Shown here piece after piece: positions 17,908 to 26,817 of a stretch of 64,000 nt of DNA (position 1 is the stretch's first letter; the number at the start of each line of letters is the position of its first letter). Made by a program: the position numbers and the translations under genes. This stretch comes from TH-plancto1 sp043777375 (GTDB taxonomy: Bacteria > Planctomycetota > Planctomycetia > Planctomycetales > Planctomycetaceae): NCBI GenBank assembly GCA_043777375.1, contig JAYWHX010000170.1:32838-96837 (forward strand), read 5' to 3'. The notes beneath the pieces are model-generated. The model was given only the letters and a program-made list of their open reading frames with translations, searched no databases and was not told the origin of the DNA.

Positions 17908-19104
17908 ATGCGAACTGCGTTTCTCACTCTTGTCCTAGCGGTTCTTCCGGCGTTTGTTCAGGCGGACGATATCCCCGGATTGGTGAAGGATAAACCGACG
18001 AGCGGGATGTTCGTCGAGACCGCATGCGGCTTCATGGTTCCGTACACCGTGACCATCCCCGGGACCAAGGTCGAGTTCGAGATGGTGCCCGTTCCCGGCG
18101 GCGAGTTCCTGCTCGGCAGCCCCGAGAGCGAGCCGGGCCGCAAGGCCGATGAGGGACAGCAGGTACTCGTCAAGACTCGCCCCTTCTGGATGCAGAAGAA
18201 CGAAATCCGCTGGGCCGAGTACAAGCAGTACATGTTGCTGTACAACGTGTTCAAGAAGTTCGAATCCGGCCAGATTCGGGTCGTGACTGACGAGAACAAG
18301 CTCGACGCCATCACCGCCCCGACCGAGTTATACGTCCCCGATTTCACCTTCGAATTCGGAGATGATCCCGAACTGCCAGCCGTGTCAATGACGCTGTATG
18401 CCGCTCGTCAATACACCAAATGGATCAGTGCAGTCACCGGGCAGCAGTACCGCGTGCCGATGGAAGCGGAATGGGAATACGCTGCCCGAGCCGGGACGAA
18501 AACGGCTTACTCCTTCGGCGATGATCCCACTCAACTGGCTGCCCACGCGTGGTTCGCTGAAACCAGCATGGACAAGGGGCCTCGCAAGGTCGGCTTGGGA
18601 GCCACGAATGCGTTCGGCCTGTGTGATATGCATGGCAACGTGGCCGAATGGGTGCAGGATGAACTCCTCGCCGACGGTTACGCCTCCCTCAAAGACAAAG
18701 TCTCAGCTGCGAATGGCCAGCCGCTGAGCGCGATGGACGTGATGGGCAAGCCCGCCGTTCACTTCCCGCGCGTGATCCGGGGTGGCTCCTGGCAAAGTCC
18801 AGCTGCGGAGTGCCGGAGTGCCTCTCGCTTCGGTTCGGATTACGTGGCTCTGAAGGAAACCGACCCGAACCTGCCCAAGAGTCCCTGGTGGATGACCAAT
18901 GACCCCTGTCGTGGCATCGGATTCCGGCTGCTGCGTTCACTGGACGAGTTGCCGCGTGACCAGATTGAGCAGTTCTGGAACATCGACTCGGCTGAGTTGC
19001 AGGTCGATGTCGACGGTCGCATCCCCGGTCGCGGAGTGTATGGGATCGTGGATCAGGGCTTGCCGGAAGCGATGCAGACGTTGAAGGCGGGGAAGAAGCG
19101 GTAG
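17908..19104 (+). CDS. Exported SUMF1/FGE-sulfatase-domain protein
   Basis: The ATG at 17908 has GGGGAA eight bases upstream and starts a signal peptide (MRTAFLTLVLAVLPAFVQA), so the in-frame start at 17851 is rejected. The 398-residue protein carries one formylglycine-generating-enzyme-like domain from about residue 50 to 360: FEMVPVPGGEFLLGS, EVEWEYAARAGT-like EAEWEYAARAG, DMHGNVAEWVQD, RVIRGGSW and RGIGFRLLRS. Only a single Cys (AECRSA) lies near the FGE active site and the C-x4-C pair is not evident, so it is probably a non-catalytic, C-lectin-fold member rather than a sulfatase activator. Such proteins are abundant in planctomycetes. Role in the periplasm unknown. Confidence 0.85.
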   Translation: MRTAFLTLVLAVLPAFVQADDIPGLVKDKPTSGMFVETACGFMVPYTVTIPGTKVEFEMVPVPGGEFLLGSPESEPGRKADEGQQVLVKTRPFWMQKNEIRWAEYKQYMLLYNVFKKFESGQIRVVTDENKLDAITAPTELYVPDFTFEFGDDPELPAVSMTLYAARQYTKWISAVTGQQYRVPMEAEWEYAARAGTKTAYSFGDDPTQLAAHAWFAETSMDKGPRKVGLGATNAFGLCDMHGNVAEWVQDELLADGYASLKDKVSAANGQPLSAMDVMGKPAVHFPRVIRGGSWQSPAAECRSASRFGSDYVALKETDPNLPKSPWWMTNDPCRGIGFRLLRSLDELPRDQIEQFWNIDSAELQVDVDGRIPGRGVYGIVDQGLPEAMQTLKAGKKR

Positions 19105-19121
19105 GAGCAGTGAAGTGTTCC

Positions 19122-19211
19122 CCGCCACTGGGGCTTGTCCCCGTGGTTCCAGCGCTGATGCGCTAAGGTAGCGCACAAGCGCGGGAATCACCCCGACGAG
19201 CGGGGTGGCGG
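19122..19211. repeat. Imperfect 90-base hairpin element
   Basis: The outer arms CCGCCACTGGGGCTTG and its approximate complement ending GGGGTGGCGG enclose smaller palindromes (CACCCCG-ACGA-CGGGGTG and AGCGCTGATGCGCT). It could fold into one long cruciform and resembles the other dispersed repeats of this window. Confidence 0.6.
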
Positions 19212-19455
19212 TAAGGCGATTTTCGCCCGACGGTCTCAGTTGCCGCCGCCGTGTTGATCGGGAGTTTTTATGTCGCGGGGGCGAAACCTCATAATCCCCC
19301 TAACCGGACTGCCTGAAACGGCCTTCGATGTTCCGCGTGTGCCCCCTTCGAGAGTGGTCACGTGCCCGCCCCGGTCTGGCCGAAACCTGACTCGACGGAT
19401 TGTCCGTAGCGAGCGAACTTCTTGGAAAAGTTTGCCCACTCCGGAAATTCACTGA

Positions 19456-19485
19456 TTGACAGGGCATTTTCTGCTCCCGTACGAT
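19456..19485 (+). promoter_or_regulatory. Sigma-70-like promoter of the coiled-coil operon
   Basis: TTGACA at 19456-19461 and TACGAT at 19480-19485 are separated by 18 bases. They lie 22 bases upstream of an AGGAGG ribosome site (19507-19512) serving the ATG at 19523. Confidence 0.5.
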
Positions 19486-19522
19486 CAACGAGTGTCACAG
19501 TTCGTCAGGAGGATCTCCATTC

Positions 19523-20263
19523 ATGGGGAACCTCCTCGGTTTTCCGTCTGCTGACGCCCCTTCTGCGTGCTCCTCCATGACACGTCTCGGCAAAATCCTC
19601 GTCATCCTGATCGCTTTCGTGAGCTTGGCATTTGCCGGGTTTGCGATTCTGGTCGTTTATGCTGGACCGAACTGGCAAGAAGCAGCTGGCCAGATCGAGG
19701 GCTACAAGTTCTCTCTGTCCAGTGGTGAGAACCCGACTTGGTCCGCAGTGCGTGCCCGTGGCGACGAGCAGGTCTCGACAGACAAAAATCTGGCCAAGGT
19801 GATTGATGCGGTTCTGGCCGACAAGCTCAAACGAATCAACGACGAGGCTGCCGATTTCGCGGCGCAGACCCCTCCCCTGACGGAGGAATTGCAGAAGACT
19901 CAGGTGGCCAATCTGGCGGACATCCCCGCTCTGGCCGCTTACATCACCGCTGAGCGGACCCGGTTGGACGCCCTGAATGCGACTGTGGCCAAACTGGAAG
20001 CTCAGGTGTTAACAGAGACCGAGGCGGCCCAGAAGCTGGAAAACATCGCCAGTGCTCGTCGCGAAGATGTATTCCGTCTGGCAGGACAATTGGCCGAGAT
20101 TCGCGCGGATAAGTTCCGCTTGTCAGCCATTCAGCGTCAGCTCACCGAAGAGCTGGAGCAAGTAAACGGCAATATTGAGCGGGCTGAAGAACGGCAGCAG
20201 AAGTTGCTGCGAGATGTGCAGGGGTACAACCCGCCCGCTGAAAAAACGACCAGTGGGTTGTAG
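19523..20263 (+). CDS. Membrane-anchored coiled-coil protein, first gene of operon
   Basis: I chose ATG 19523 because AGGAGG lies ten bases upstream; a second ATG at 19577 starts directly before the TM helix but has no ribosome site. After a short N-terminus there is one TM helix (ILVILIAFVSLAFAGFAILVVY, about residues 24-45). A periplasmic or cytoplasmic region of about 200 residues follows, with strong heptad character from about residue 140 to 235 (LEAQVLTETEAAQKLENI, QLTEELEQVNGNIERAEER). The 246-residue protein matches no named family I recognise. It is 57 bases upstream of a second TM plus coiled-coil gene, so the two products may assemble together in the inner membrane. Confidence 0.8.
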   Translation: MGNLLGFPSADAPSACSSMTRLGKILVILIAFVSLAFAGFAILVVYAGPNWQEAAGQIEGYKFSLSSGENPTWSAVRARGDEQVSTDKNLAKVIDAVLADKLKRINDEAADFAAQTPPLTEELQKTQVANLADIPALAAYITAERTRLDALNATVAKLEAQVLTETEAAQKLENIASARREDVFRLAGQLAEIRADKFRLSAIQRQLTEELEQVNGNIERAEERQQKLLRDVQGYNPPAEKTTSGL

Positions 20264-20320
20264 TGAGCAGTCGGTCACCGAAGTGCAGTTCGCAGTGCCG
20301 GAATCACCGGAGAGGCCATC

Positions 20321-21187
20321 ATGAGTTTTGTCGGAAAAATCCTGGTTGTCGTCCAGCTCGTGCTGAGCGTCCTGTTCATGGCACTGGCGGGGGCCGTGTT
20401 TTCCGTTCACACGAACTGGAAGACGAAGCACGACACGCAAGTTGCCATCGTCAAGGGGGCTGAGAAGTCCGTCGCTGACAAGCAGGCGGAACTCGATTCC
20501 GTCAAGCAGACGACTCAGAAGTCCATCGACGACAACAAGGCCGAACTCGGGCGTCTTTCGGAGCAGGTCCTCAACCAGACCACCGAGCTGGAAGCCCTGA
20601 AGAAAAAGAACAACGAAGACCAGCAGGAACTCCAGACCCAGACCGCTCTGGCAGAGACCAAAGCAAAAGAAGCGGATTACCGCATCAAAGAAGCAGAAGA
20701 GCAACGCACTGCCAACCGGGCTTTGCAAATCGCTCTCGACGAACTCGCGGCCAAGAGTCGCCAGCTGGAGGACGACAAGTTCGGACTGCAGGTCGAGTTC
20801 GACAATCTGAAGGATCTGTACAGCAATGCTTTGGTAAAAATGGCATACGGCGACAAACAGCTCCGTCTGCTGGGTGTCGAAACCGATCCGAGGAAGGCTG
20901 CGAAGGCTGCTGAACCAGCACCGCCGGTGGATGGATTGGTCAGCGTCGTCAAATCAGACCGCACGAACCGTCCCAAATACGTGGAACTCTCCATCGGCAG
21001 CGATGATGGTCTACTCAAAGGCCATGTGCTGGATGTGATGCGCAGTGGAGTGGATGGCAAGGATCCACAGTACCTCGGCAAGGTGCGAATCATCAGCATC
21101 GACCCCGATAGTGCTGTGGGGGAAGTCATCGAGTCAGCCAAGAACGGGATCATTGAGGTAGGCGACAATGTCACAACGAAGCTCTGA
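20321..21187 (+). CDS. Membrane-anchored coiled-coil protein with MreC/FlgT-like C-terminal domain
   Basis: A 288-residue protein with an N-terminal TM helix (ILVVVQLVLSVLFMALAGAVF, residues about 7-27), a coiled coil from about 45 to 185 (TELEALKKKNNEDQQELQ), and a C-terminal beta-rich domain with the pattern LSIGSDDGLLKGHVLDVMR followed by YLGKVRIISIDPDSAVGEVI. That pattern (G-L-x-x-G-x-x-L-x-V then G-K-V-x-I-x-x-V-x-x-x-x-AVG-x-V) resembles the beta barrels of MreC and the FlgT C-terminal domain, which scaffold envelope assemblies. The gene overlaps the next small ORF by 20 bases, so the two are translationally coupled. An envelope-organising function is inferred, not shown. Confidence 0.82.
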   Translation: MSFVGKILVVVQLVLSVLFMALAGAVFSVHTNWKTKHDTQVAIVKGAEKSVADKQAELDSVKQTTQKSIDDNKAELGRLSEQVLNQTTELEALKKKNNEDQQELQTQTALAETKAKEADYRIKEAEEQRTANRALQIALDELAAKSRQLEDDKFGLQVEFDNLKDLYSNALVKMAYGDKQLRLLGVETDPRKAAKAAEPAPPVDGLVSVVKSDRTNRPKYVELSIGSDDGLLKGHVLDVMRSGVDGKDPQYLGKVRIISIDPDSAVGEVIESAKNGIIEVGDNVTTKL

Positions 21188-21302
21188 AGTTCCGCAGCCT
21201 GACGTCTACGTCGGCCTGCTGTTTGTCTCACTGGCAGCTGTCATTACCGGGATCATCTTCCTGATGATTGAGCTGCGTCGGTACGACATGCTGTTCACGT
21301 GA
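21168..21302 (+). CDS. 44-residue single-TM membrane protein
   Basis: The ATG at 21168-21170 is nine bases after GAGG (21155-21158) and lies within the last codons of the coiled-coil gene. The frame runs 44 codons to TGA at 21300-21302. The product has a polar N-terminus (MSQRSSEVPQPDVY), one hydrophobic helix (VGLLFVSLAAVITGIIFLMI) and a charged ELRRYDMLFT tail. Coupling to the preceding gene and the strong terminator 27 bases downstream make it the likely third gene of this operon. It would be a small inner-membrane subunit of whatever the two coiled-coil proteins form. Confidence 0.75.
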   Translation: MSQRSSEVPQPDVYVGLLFVSLAAVITGIIFLMIELRRYDMLFT

Positions 21303-21328
21303 TCGTGAACGGGTCGACACCGTGATAC

Positions 21329-21361
21329 AAAAAGCTCAGAGGTTGCGACCTCTGGGCTTTT
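21329..21361 (+). terminator. Rho-independent terminator of the coiled-coil operon
   Basis: AAAAAGCTCAGAGGT pairs with ACCTCTGGGCTTTTT around a TGCG loop. One mismatch or bulge interrupts the stem, and a T-run follows. Confidence 0.88.
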
Positions 21362-21475
21362 CGTTTTCCTCTCGATCCATCAGCGGATAGCTGACCTCGG
21401 GCGGCGACTCCGCTACACTCTCTCCATCAGAAACGTCGCCCCTGCTGGGCGAGGATCACGAGGGGATTGAGAGTC

Positions 21476-22069
21476 ATGAAGCGGATTGAACAGGTGGCGG
21501 GGACAGGTCTCCCCTTGTTGCTGGACGATATCGACACCGACCGGATCATCCCGGCCCGGTTCTTGCGCTGCGTCAGCTTTGACGGCATCGGTGAACATGC
21601 CTTCGAAGATGATTGCCAGCAAGACCCCACCCACCCCTTCCGGAATCCCACCTATCGTGCGGCAGCAGTGCTGGTCGCGGGCCGGAACTTCGGCTGTGGA
21701 TCGAGCCGCGAGCATGCTCCGCAGTCGCTCATGCGCTGGGGCATTCAGGCGATCGTGGCCGAATCCTATGCCGAGATTTTCTTCGGCAACTGCACCTCGT
21801 TGGGGATTCCCGCCGTGTGTGCCGCGCGGGCTGATCTCGAACAGATGGCCGCCGCGATTCAGGCCGATCCCACGACAGCGGTCAAGGTCGACGTGCTCGC
21901 CAAGACCGTCACTGTCGGGACCAAGACGTACACGGTGACCATGCCCAAGAGTGCCCATGAGTCCTTGACCACCGGTCAATGGGACTTCCTCGGCCAACTC
22001 CTCGACGCCCAACCCGCCATCCGTGAGACAGCTGCGAAACTGCCGTACTTGAAGTCGTTCGCGGGGTAG
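21476..22069 (+). CDS. leuD: 3-isopropylmalate dehydratase small subunit
   Basis: LeuD forms the small (swivelling) subunit of isopropylmalate isomerase, which converts 2- to 3-isopropylmalate in leucine synthesis with LeuC carrying the 4Fe-4S cluster. The 197-residue product has the typical DDIDTDRIIPARFL motif near the N-terminus and FGCGSSREHAPQSLMRWGI around residues 74-92, the substrate-binding region, and is of normal family length. The ATG at 21476 is used because AGGGG lies about ten bases upstream; a TTG nine bases earlier is unlikely. leuC is not beside it, which is unusual since the pair is often co-transcribed. Confidence 0.95.
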   Translation: MKRIEQVAGTGLPLLLDDIDTDRIIPARFLRCVSFDGIGEHAFEDDCQQDPTHPFRNPTYRAAAVLVAGRNFGCGSSREHAPQSLMRWGIQAIVAESYAEIFFGNCTSLGIPAVCAARADLEQMAAAIQADPTTAVKVDVLAKTVTVGTKTYTVTMPKSAHESLTTGQWDFLGQLLDAQPAIRETAAKLPYLKSFAG

Positions 22070-22209
22070 GTTCCAACTCGGGTTCTCTCGTTGTCGCAGT
22101 GTTCGACAGACGCAAAAAGGTCATTCGAGTAGAGCGCCACAAGGTAGTTGCCCCCTCCGGGGTCGAGGCTAGACTAGGGTGCGAGTTCGCTTCTAGGAGT
22201 CGTAACAAG

Positions 22210-22788
22210 ATGGATGTCAAACGCATTAAGCGTGACATTTTGAACCGATCAATGCCTTCTGGTGATCGCTCTCGCTTGATCGAGTTGCTTATTGCGATTG
22301 CAATTGTGCGAGCCATCGGTGTGCTGATCCGCGCAATCGCCTGGACAGGTGATGAATTCGTTCCACGATGGTCTACTGATTATGAAGTGTCGCCCGTCGT
22401 ACTCTGGGTAGGAATCGGTTCCTTTGTCGCGTTGTCGATGATTTCAGCAGTTGGATTATGGCTTCGGGCTTTGTGGGGTTGGTTCATAACTGCGACTTAT
22501 CTTTCGATCGCATGCTTGCGTGCCTCATTGGCCATTGCTGATTTCACGCTGAATAAGTCATTACACGATCCAATTACTTTTTTCAGTTGGGGCAACTTGC
22601 GATATCGAGAAGAAGAGACAATCGCTATCGCGATCTTCGATGTGGTGATCTTTGGCTTTCTGTTCTCTGAGAGTGTCTTCAAGCCATTTGGAGGTGATGT
22701 AGTTCACAGGCCGATGTATTTCATGATCGTGATCGGTGCGACGCTGAGTTGGTATGTCATGATGAAAACGCTGGCTGGGTTGCTCTGA
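22210..22788 (+). CDS. Four-TM membrane protein, low GC
   Basis: The ATG at 22210 follows AGGAG (22195-22199) at a good distance. The 192-residue product has about four hydrophobic segments (IELLIAIAIVRAIGVLI, VVLWVGIGSFVALSMI, FITATYLSIACL, IAIAIFDVVIFGFLF, with MYFMIVIGATLSWYVMM near the end) and no family signature I recognise. Its base composition is visibly more AT-rich than the neighbouring genes, with many AT-ending codons, which points to recent acquisition or weak expression. It lies alone between leuD and the cytochrome gene. Confidence 0.7.
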   Translation: MDVKRIKRDILNRSMPSGDRSRLIELLIAIAIVRAIGVLIRAIAWTGDEFVPRWSTDYEVSPVVLWVGIGSFVALSMISAVGLWLRALWGWFITATYLSIACLRASLAIADFTLNKSLHDPITFFSWGNLRYREEETIAIAIFDVVIFGFLFSESVFKPFGGDVVHRPMYFMIVIGATLSWYVMMKTLAGLL

Positions 22789-22857
22789 CCATCGTGTCGG
22801 ATTCAAATTTGCCAGATTAGACAGTGACCTACACATTTCAAGACGCGAGGGAAGACA

Positions 22858-25800
22858 ATGAATCGAAACGTGGTTGCACTATTTTATTTCAATTGCCTGT
22901 TCATTGTGATGGGAGGGGGGGGGCACGCCGCCGATGTCTACGACACTCCGGAAGCCGCGAAGGCCGACCCCGACTTTCTGGTTCAAGGCGAGTATGCCGG
23001 GAACGGGTTTGGTCTGCAGATTGTGGCTCTGGGGGATGGCCAATTCATGGCCGTCAAGTATCCCGGCGGGCTCCCCGGCGCGGGCTGGACGGGCCAGGGG
23101 AAGCAGGTCATCGAAGGTGAAGACACCGAGGCCATTCAAGGTCTGATCACCGCGCTAAAGGTCGAGCGGCAGAATCGCCAAAGCACGACGATCGGTGCCG
23201 CGCCGCCCGAGGGAGCAGTCGTCCTCTTCGATGGCACACAGGCTTCGATCGACAAGCACTGGCAGCCGGGGGCCAAGTTCGCGGACGGGCTGCTGCACCA
23301 AGGCTGTCTGAGTGTCGACACTTTCCAGGACTGCACAGTCCATATCGAGTTCCGGATCCCCTTCATGCCGAAGGCGCGCGGTCAGGGGCGCGGCAATAGC
23401 GGCATCTATTATCAAGGACGCTTCGAGACTCAGATGCTCGATTCGTTCGGCCTCGAAGGGAAGAACAACGAGACCGGTGGCATCTACACGATCCGCGATC
23501 CCGACATCAACATGTGCCTGCCCCCGCTCACCTGGCAGACCTACGACGCCGAATTCACAGCCGCTCGCTGGGATGGAAAAAAGAAGATCGCCAACGCCCG
23601 CCTAACTGTGCGGCTCAACGGCGTCGTCGTCCAGCCCGACACCGAACTCCCGAACACCACGACCGCAGCTCCCCTGTCCGAGTCCCCCGAGCCGGGGCCG
23701 ATCTCTCTGCAGGATCACGGCAATCCAGTCCGCTACCGCAACATCTGGGTCGTGCCGCGCAACGCCCAGCGCGAAGCACGCCGCCCGATCGTCCCCGGAT
23801 TTGAGCGGTTTCATGCGCTCGCCAGCGGCAACCCGGTCGAGGGCGGCCACCTGTTGATCGGCGAACTGGGCTGTGCAAAATGCCACTCCAGTGACGCGAA
23901 AACAGTCCTCGGTGTCGATCCCAAGCAGGCCCCGATCCTGACGGAAATCGGCAGCCGAGTCCGTCCCGAATGGTTCACGAAATTCCTGACTGATCCGCAA
24001 GCTGCCAAGCCCGGAACGACGATGCCCCATGTCTTCGCGGGTTGGTCGGATGCGGAGCGGGCCCCAGCTGTCACAGCGATCGCTCACTTCCTCGCTTCGA
24101 CAGGTTCGCCTGTCGAACAGGGTGGGGAGCGAGAAGCGTTTCAGCGCGGCCAGGAGCTGTACCATCAGGTCGGCTGCACGGTGTGCCACGCCCCACGCGA
24201 TGACTCGGCGGTGGTCCCGCATGCCACGTCAATTCCGCTCGGCAAGATCGAGAAGAAATACACGATCGCCAGCCTGACCGAATTCCTCAAGAACCCCCAC
24301 GCCGCCCGCCCATCGGGACGCATGCCCTCGATGCCGCTGAGGGATGAGCAGTTCAACGACATCGCGAACTATCTGGTCGGTGATGAGGCGGGCCATCTCA
24401 TCGGACGACCGAAGACCCCCAACATGACTTTCAAGCTCTACAAGGGGGATTGGGGCAACTTACCACCATTCGACAAGCTGACACCCGAGAGCGAAGGGGT
24501 GTCGCGCGGGCTCGATCTGACGGTGGCGGGCCAGACGAACAACTTTGCCGCTCGCTTTGAGGGCTTTCTGCACGTCGCGCGGGACGGAGACTACAGGTTC
24601 CGCGTCGGTTCGGACGACGGCAGTACTCTCTACATCGATGATGAGAAAGTTGCCGATGCCGACGGCGTTCATCCCCATCGATTCAGCGAAGGCCGGACTC
24701 GACTGGCGAAGGGAACCCACCCGATTCGCATCGAATACTTCCAGGGCGGCGGAGAATGGACCCTCGAATGCCAGATCGAAGGGCCGCAACTGCCTCGCCA
24801 GTCGATCGAAATGCTGATTACGAAAACCGAAAGCGAAACCCCCGAGGTCGCTCCGCCCAAGACTGACGGATTCGTGCTCGACGAAACTCTCGTCGCTCAG
24901 GGTCGAGAACTGTTTGCCAAGGTCGGCTGTGCCGCCTGCCACGAAATGAAACAAAACGGCGAGCAGCTGGCCAGCACTCCCGCCAAGGCATTCGCGGACC
25001 TCAATCCCGCGCTCGGCTGTCTCGCAGCTGTGCCACCGGTCGGTAGGGAAACACGGGTGCCAGACTTTGCATTGTCACCGACCCAGCGCCGGGCGATCAT
25101 CGCAGCCTTGGGTTCGCCTTTGCCGGAGTCGACCCCACAGGCGGTTGTGCGCCAGTCGATGACAACGTTCAACTGCCTGGCCTGCCATGTCCGAGATGGG
25201 CTAGGTGGTCCAGAGGCGGCTCGCAATAAGTTATTCACCACGACGGAGCCGGAAATGGGTGACGAAGGTCGATTGCCGCCGTCTCTGGATGGAGTCGGAG
25301 ACAAGCTGAACAGGGATTACCTGGGTCGCATCTTGAGCAACGGAGCCGACGACCGTCCGTACATGCGAGTCGCGATGCCGAAGTTTGGCGAAGGTCGACT
25401 GACTAAAATTCACGAGACGTTGACTACGATCGATGAGAAAACCGTAGCCCCGATGGCGACGTTCGACGAACCCGAATCCCGCATCAAATCAACCGGGCGG
25501 CATCTGGTCGGTGAAAAAGGTTTGGCGTGTGTGAAGTGTCACACCTTCGGCGAGATTCGCGCGACCGGGATTCAGGCGATTGACATGCAAACGATGACTC
25601 GGCGTCTCAGGGAAGACTGGTTCCAACGCTACTTGTTTGACCCGCAAGCCTACCGTCCCGGAACACGCATGCCGACAGGATTCCCGAATGGACAAGCGGT
25701 CGATCGCAACTCGTTCGGAGGCGATCCTACGAAGCAAATTGCAGCCATCTGGACGTTCTTGAAGGATGGAGATCGCGCGGGGATTCCCGATGGGTTGCTG

Positions 25801-26469
25801 GCCGAGGCCATTGAACTGAAGGCTGACGGGCGTCCGGTGATCTACCGCAACTTCATCGAGGGGCTGTCTCCTCGTGGGATCGCGGTCGGTTATCCGGAAC
25901 ACTGCAACATCGGCTGGGACGCCAACCGCATGAGTCTCGGCCTCGTCTGGCATGGCAAGTTCATCGACGCCTCCAAGCACTGGGTCGGTCGCGGACCGGG
26001 GAACCAGTCCCCACTGGGCGATCATGTGACACGTATCGAAGACACCTCGCCCATCGCCGTGCTGGCATCGGGTGATGCTTTATGGCCGACTGAGTCGCCC
26101 CGTGATCGCGGCTATAAGTTCCTCGGTTACGAACTCGATGCCCAGCACCGTCCAGCATTCAAGTATCGGGCGGGCGCGGTGACTGTTGTCGATTTCCCCG
26201 AGCCGATCGCTGCGGGCGACGAGGGCAGTTTCCGCCGCCGGTTGAGTCTGACCTCGGAAACACCGATCGATGGTCTGTACGTCCGGGCTGCCGCAGGAAG
26301 TTCGATTGACCCTGGCCCGGACGGGGCCTACGTCATCGACAAGCTCTGGAGCGTGAAAGCCACGGGCGGAGCCGCTTTCGTGCGTGATTCGAACGGACGC
26401 AAAGAACTGCTCGTGCCGGTCACACTGACCAACGGGCGAGCCGAGGTCGTCCTCGAACTGAAGTGGTGA
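22858..26469 (+). CDS. Exported DUF1080 / PA14 / five-haem c-type cytochrome
   Basis: A 1203-residue exported protein with a signal peptide in the first 25 residues (FYFNCLFIVMGGGGHAA). Domains in order: a DUF1080 jelly-roll (about 118-300, LFDGTQASIDKHW, NSGIYYQGRFE), two cytochrome c domains (CAKCH about 339, CTVCH about 440), a PA14 carbohydrate-binding domain (about 522-650, with GDYRFRVGSDDGSTLYIDDE), and three further haem sites (CAACH about 691, CLACH about 775, CVKCH about 890). A beta-rich C-terminus follows. It is the planctomycete pattern of periplasmic multi-haem cytochromes fused to sugar-binding modules, probably coupling carbohydrate oxidation to electron transfer (inference). 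A run of nine Gs in the signal-peptide codons (22915-22923) is a possible slippage site. No partner dehydrogenase is adjacent. Confidence 0.9.
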   Translation: MNRNVVALFYFNCLFIVMGGGGHAADVYDTPEAAKADPDFLVQGEYAGNGFGLQIVALGDGQFMAVKYPGGLPGAGWTGQGKQVIEGEDTEAIQGLITALKVERQNRQSTTIGAAPPEGAVVLFDGTQASIDKHWQPGAKFADGLLHQGCLSVDTFQDCTVHIEFRIPFMPKARGQGRGNSGIYYQGRFETQMLDSFGLEGKNNETGGIYTIRDPDINMCLPPLTWQTYDAEFTAARWDGKKKIANARLTVRLNGVVVQPDTELPNTTTAAPLSESPEPGPISLQDHGNPVRYRNIWVVPRNAQREARRPIVPGFERFHALASGNPVEGGHLLIGELGCAKCHSSDAKTVLGVDPKQAPILTEIGSRVRPEWFTKFLTDPQAAKPGTTMPHVFAGWSDAERAPAVTAIAHFLASTGSPVEQGGEREAFQRGQELYHQVGCTVCHAPRDDSAVVPHATSIPLGKIEKKYTIASLTEFLKNPHAARPSGRMPSMPLRDEQFNDIANYLVGDEAGHLIGRPKTPNMTFKLYKGDWGNLPPFDKLTPESEGVSRGLDLTVAGQTNNFAARFEGFLHVARDGDYRFRVGSDDGSTLYIDDEKVADADGVHPHRFSEGRTRLAKGTHPIRIEYFQGGGEWTLECQIEGPQLPRQSIEMLITKTESETPEVAPPKTDGFVLDETLVAQGRELFAKVGCAACHEMKQNGEQLASTPAKAFADLNPALGCLAAVPPVGRETRVPDFALSPTQRRAIIAALGSPLPESTPQAVVRQSMTTFNCLACHVRDGLGGPEAARNKLFTTTEPEMGDEGRLPPSLDGVGDKLNRDYLGRILSNGADDRPYMRVAMPKFGEGRLTKIHETLTTIDEKTVAPMATFDEPESRIKSTGRHLVGEKGLACVKCHTFGEIRATGIQAIDMQTMTRRLREDWFQRYLFDPQAYRPGTRMPTGFPNGQAVDRNSFGGDPTKQIAAIWTFLKDGDRAGIPDGLLAEAIELKADGRPVIYRNFIEGLSPRGIAVGYPEHCNIGWDANRMSLGLVWHGKFIDASKHWVGRGPGNQSPLGDHVTRIEDTSPIAVLASGDALWPTESPRDRGYKFLGYELDAQHRPAFKYRAGAVTVVDFPEPIAAGDEGSFRRRLSLTSETPIDGLYVRAAAGSSIDPGPDGAYVIDKLWSVKATGGAAFVRDSNGRKELLVPVTLTNGRAEVVLELKW

Positions 26470-26817
26470 AACGTCCGTGGGCTCCGAATCGGCCCGCCTG
26501 CCGTACGACAGGTAATCCTGCCTGTCGTACGCTGGTGACACGTTGCGATGATTTTCAATCGGGGAGTTCATCAAATTGACAGAAGCGGTCTCACACGAAG
26601 GCACGAAGGCACGAAGAAGCAAATGAATGGCTTCTTGATCGGTCCTCTATCCCCTTTGTGCCTTCGTGTCTTTGTGTGAGACACTTTCTGGCAGGCCATT
26701 TCACACTTGGCCCGGCGTTCCACGTCCCTCCGCGCGAGGACAGGCAAGATTGCCTATCCTACAGTGAGACAACTCGTCCTCGCTTAATTCTCACTGAACC
26801 ACGGTTCTCCATCCATC
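26470..26817. other. Intergenic region with two palindromes
   Basis: This 348-base gap holds an 11-base perfect inverted repeat (CGTACGACAGG at 26502-26512 with 26521-26531) that could end the cytochrome transcript, the larger palindrome at 26588-26682, and a short imperfect one around 26738-26765. I see no gene. Confidence 0.55.
26588..26682. repeat. Palindromic repeat (CACGAAGGCACGAAGG variant)
   Basis: The 25-base arms 26588-26612 and 26658-26682 are inverted copies matching at 23 of 25 positions. Architecture and terminal GTCTCACAC/GTGTGAGAC ends resemble the CACGCAGAGGCG family at 6743-6817, but the arm sequence is different. Confidence 0.75.

Larger units (their letters stand above)
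19105..19522. other. Intergenic region with hairpin element and promoter
   Basis: This 418-base gap holds the palindromic element at 19122-19211 and, near its right end, the promoter and ribosome site of the coiled-coil operon. Short frames in it have no domain signature. Confidence 0.55.
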
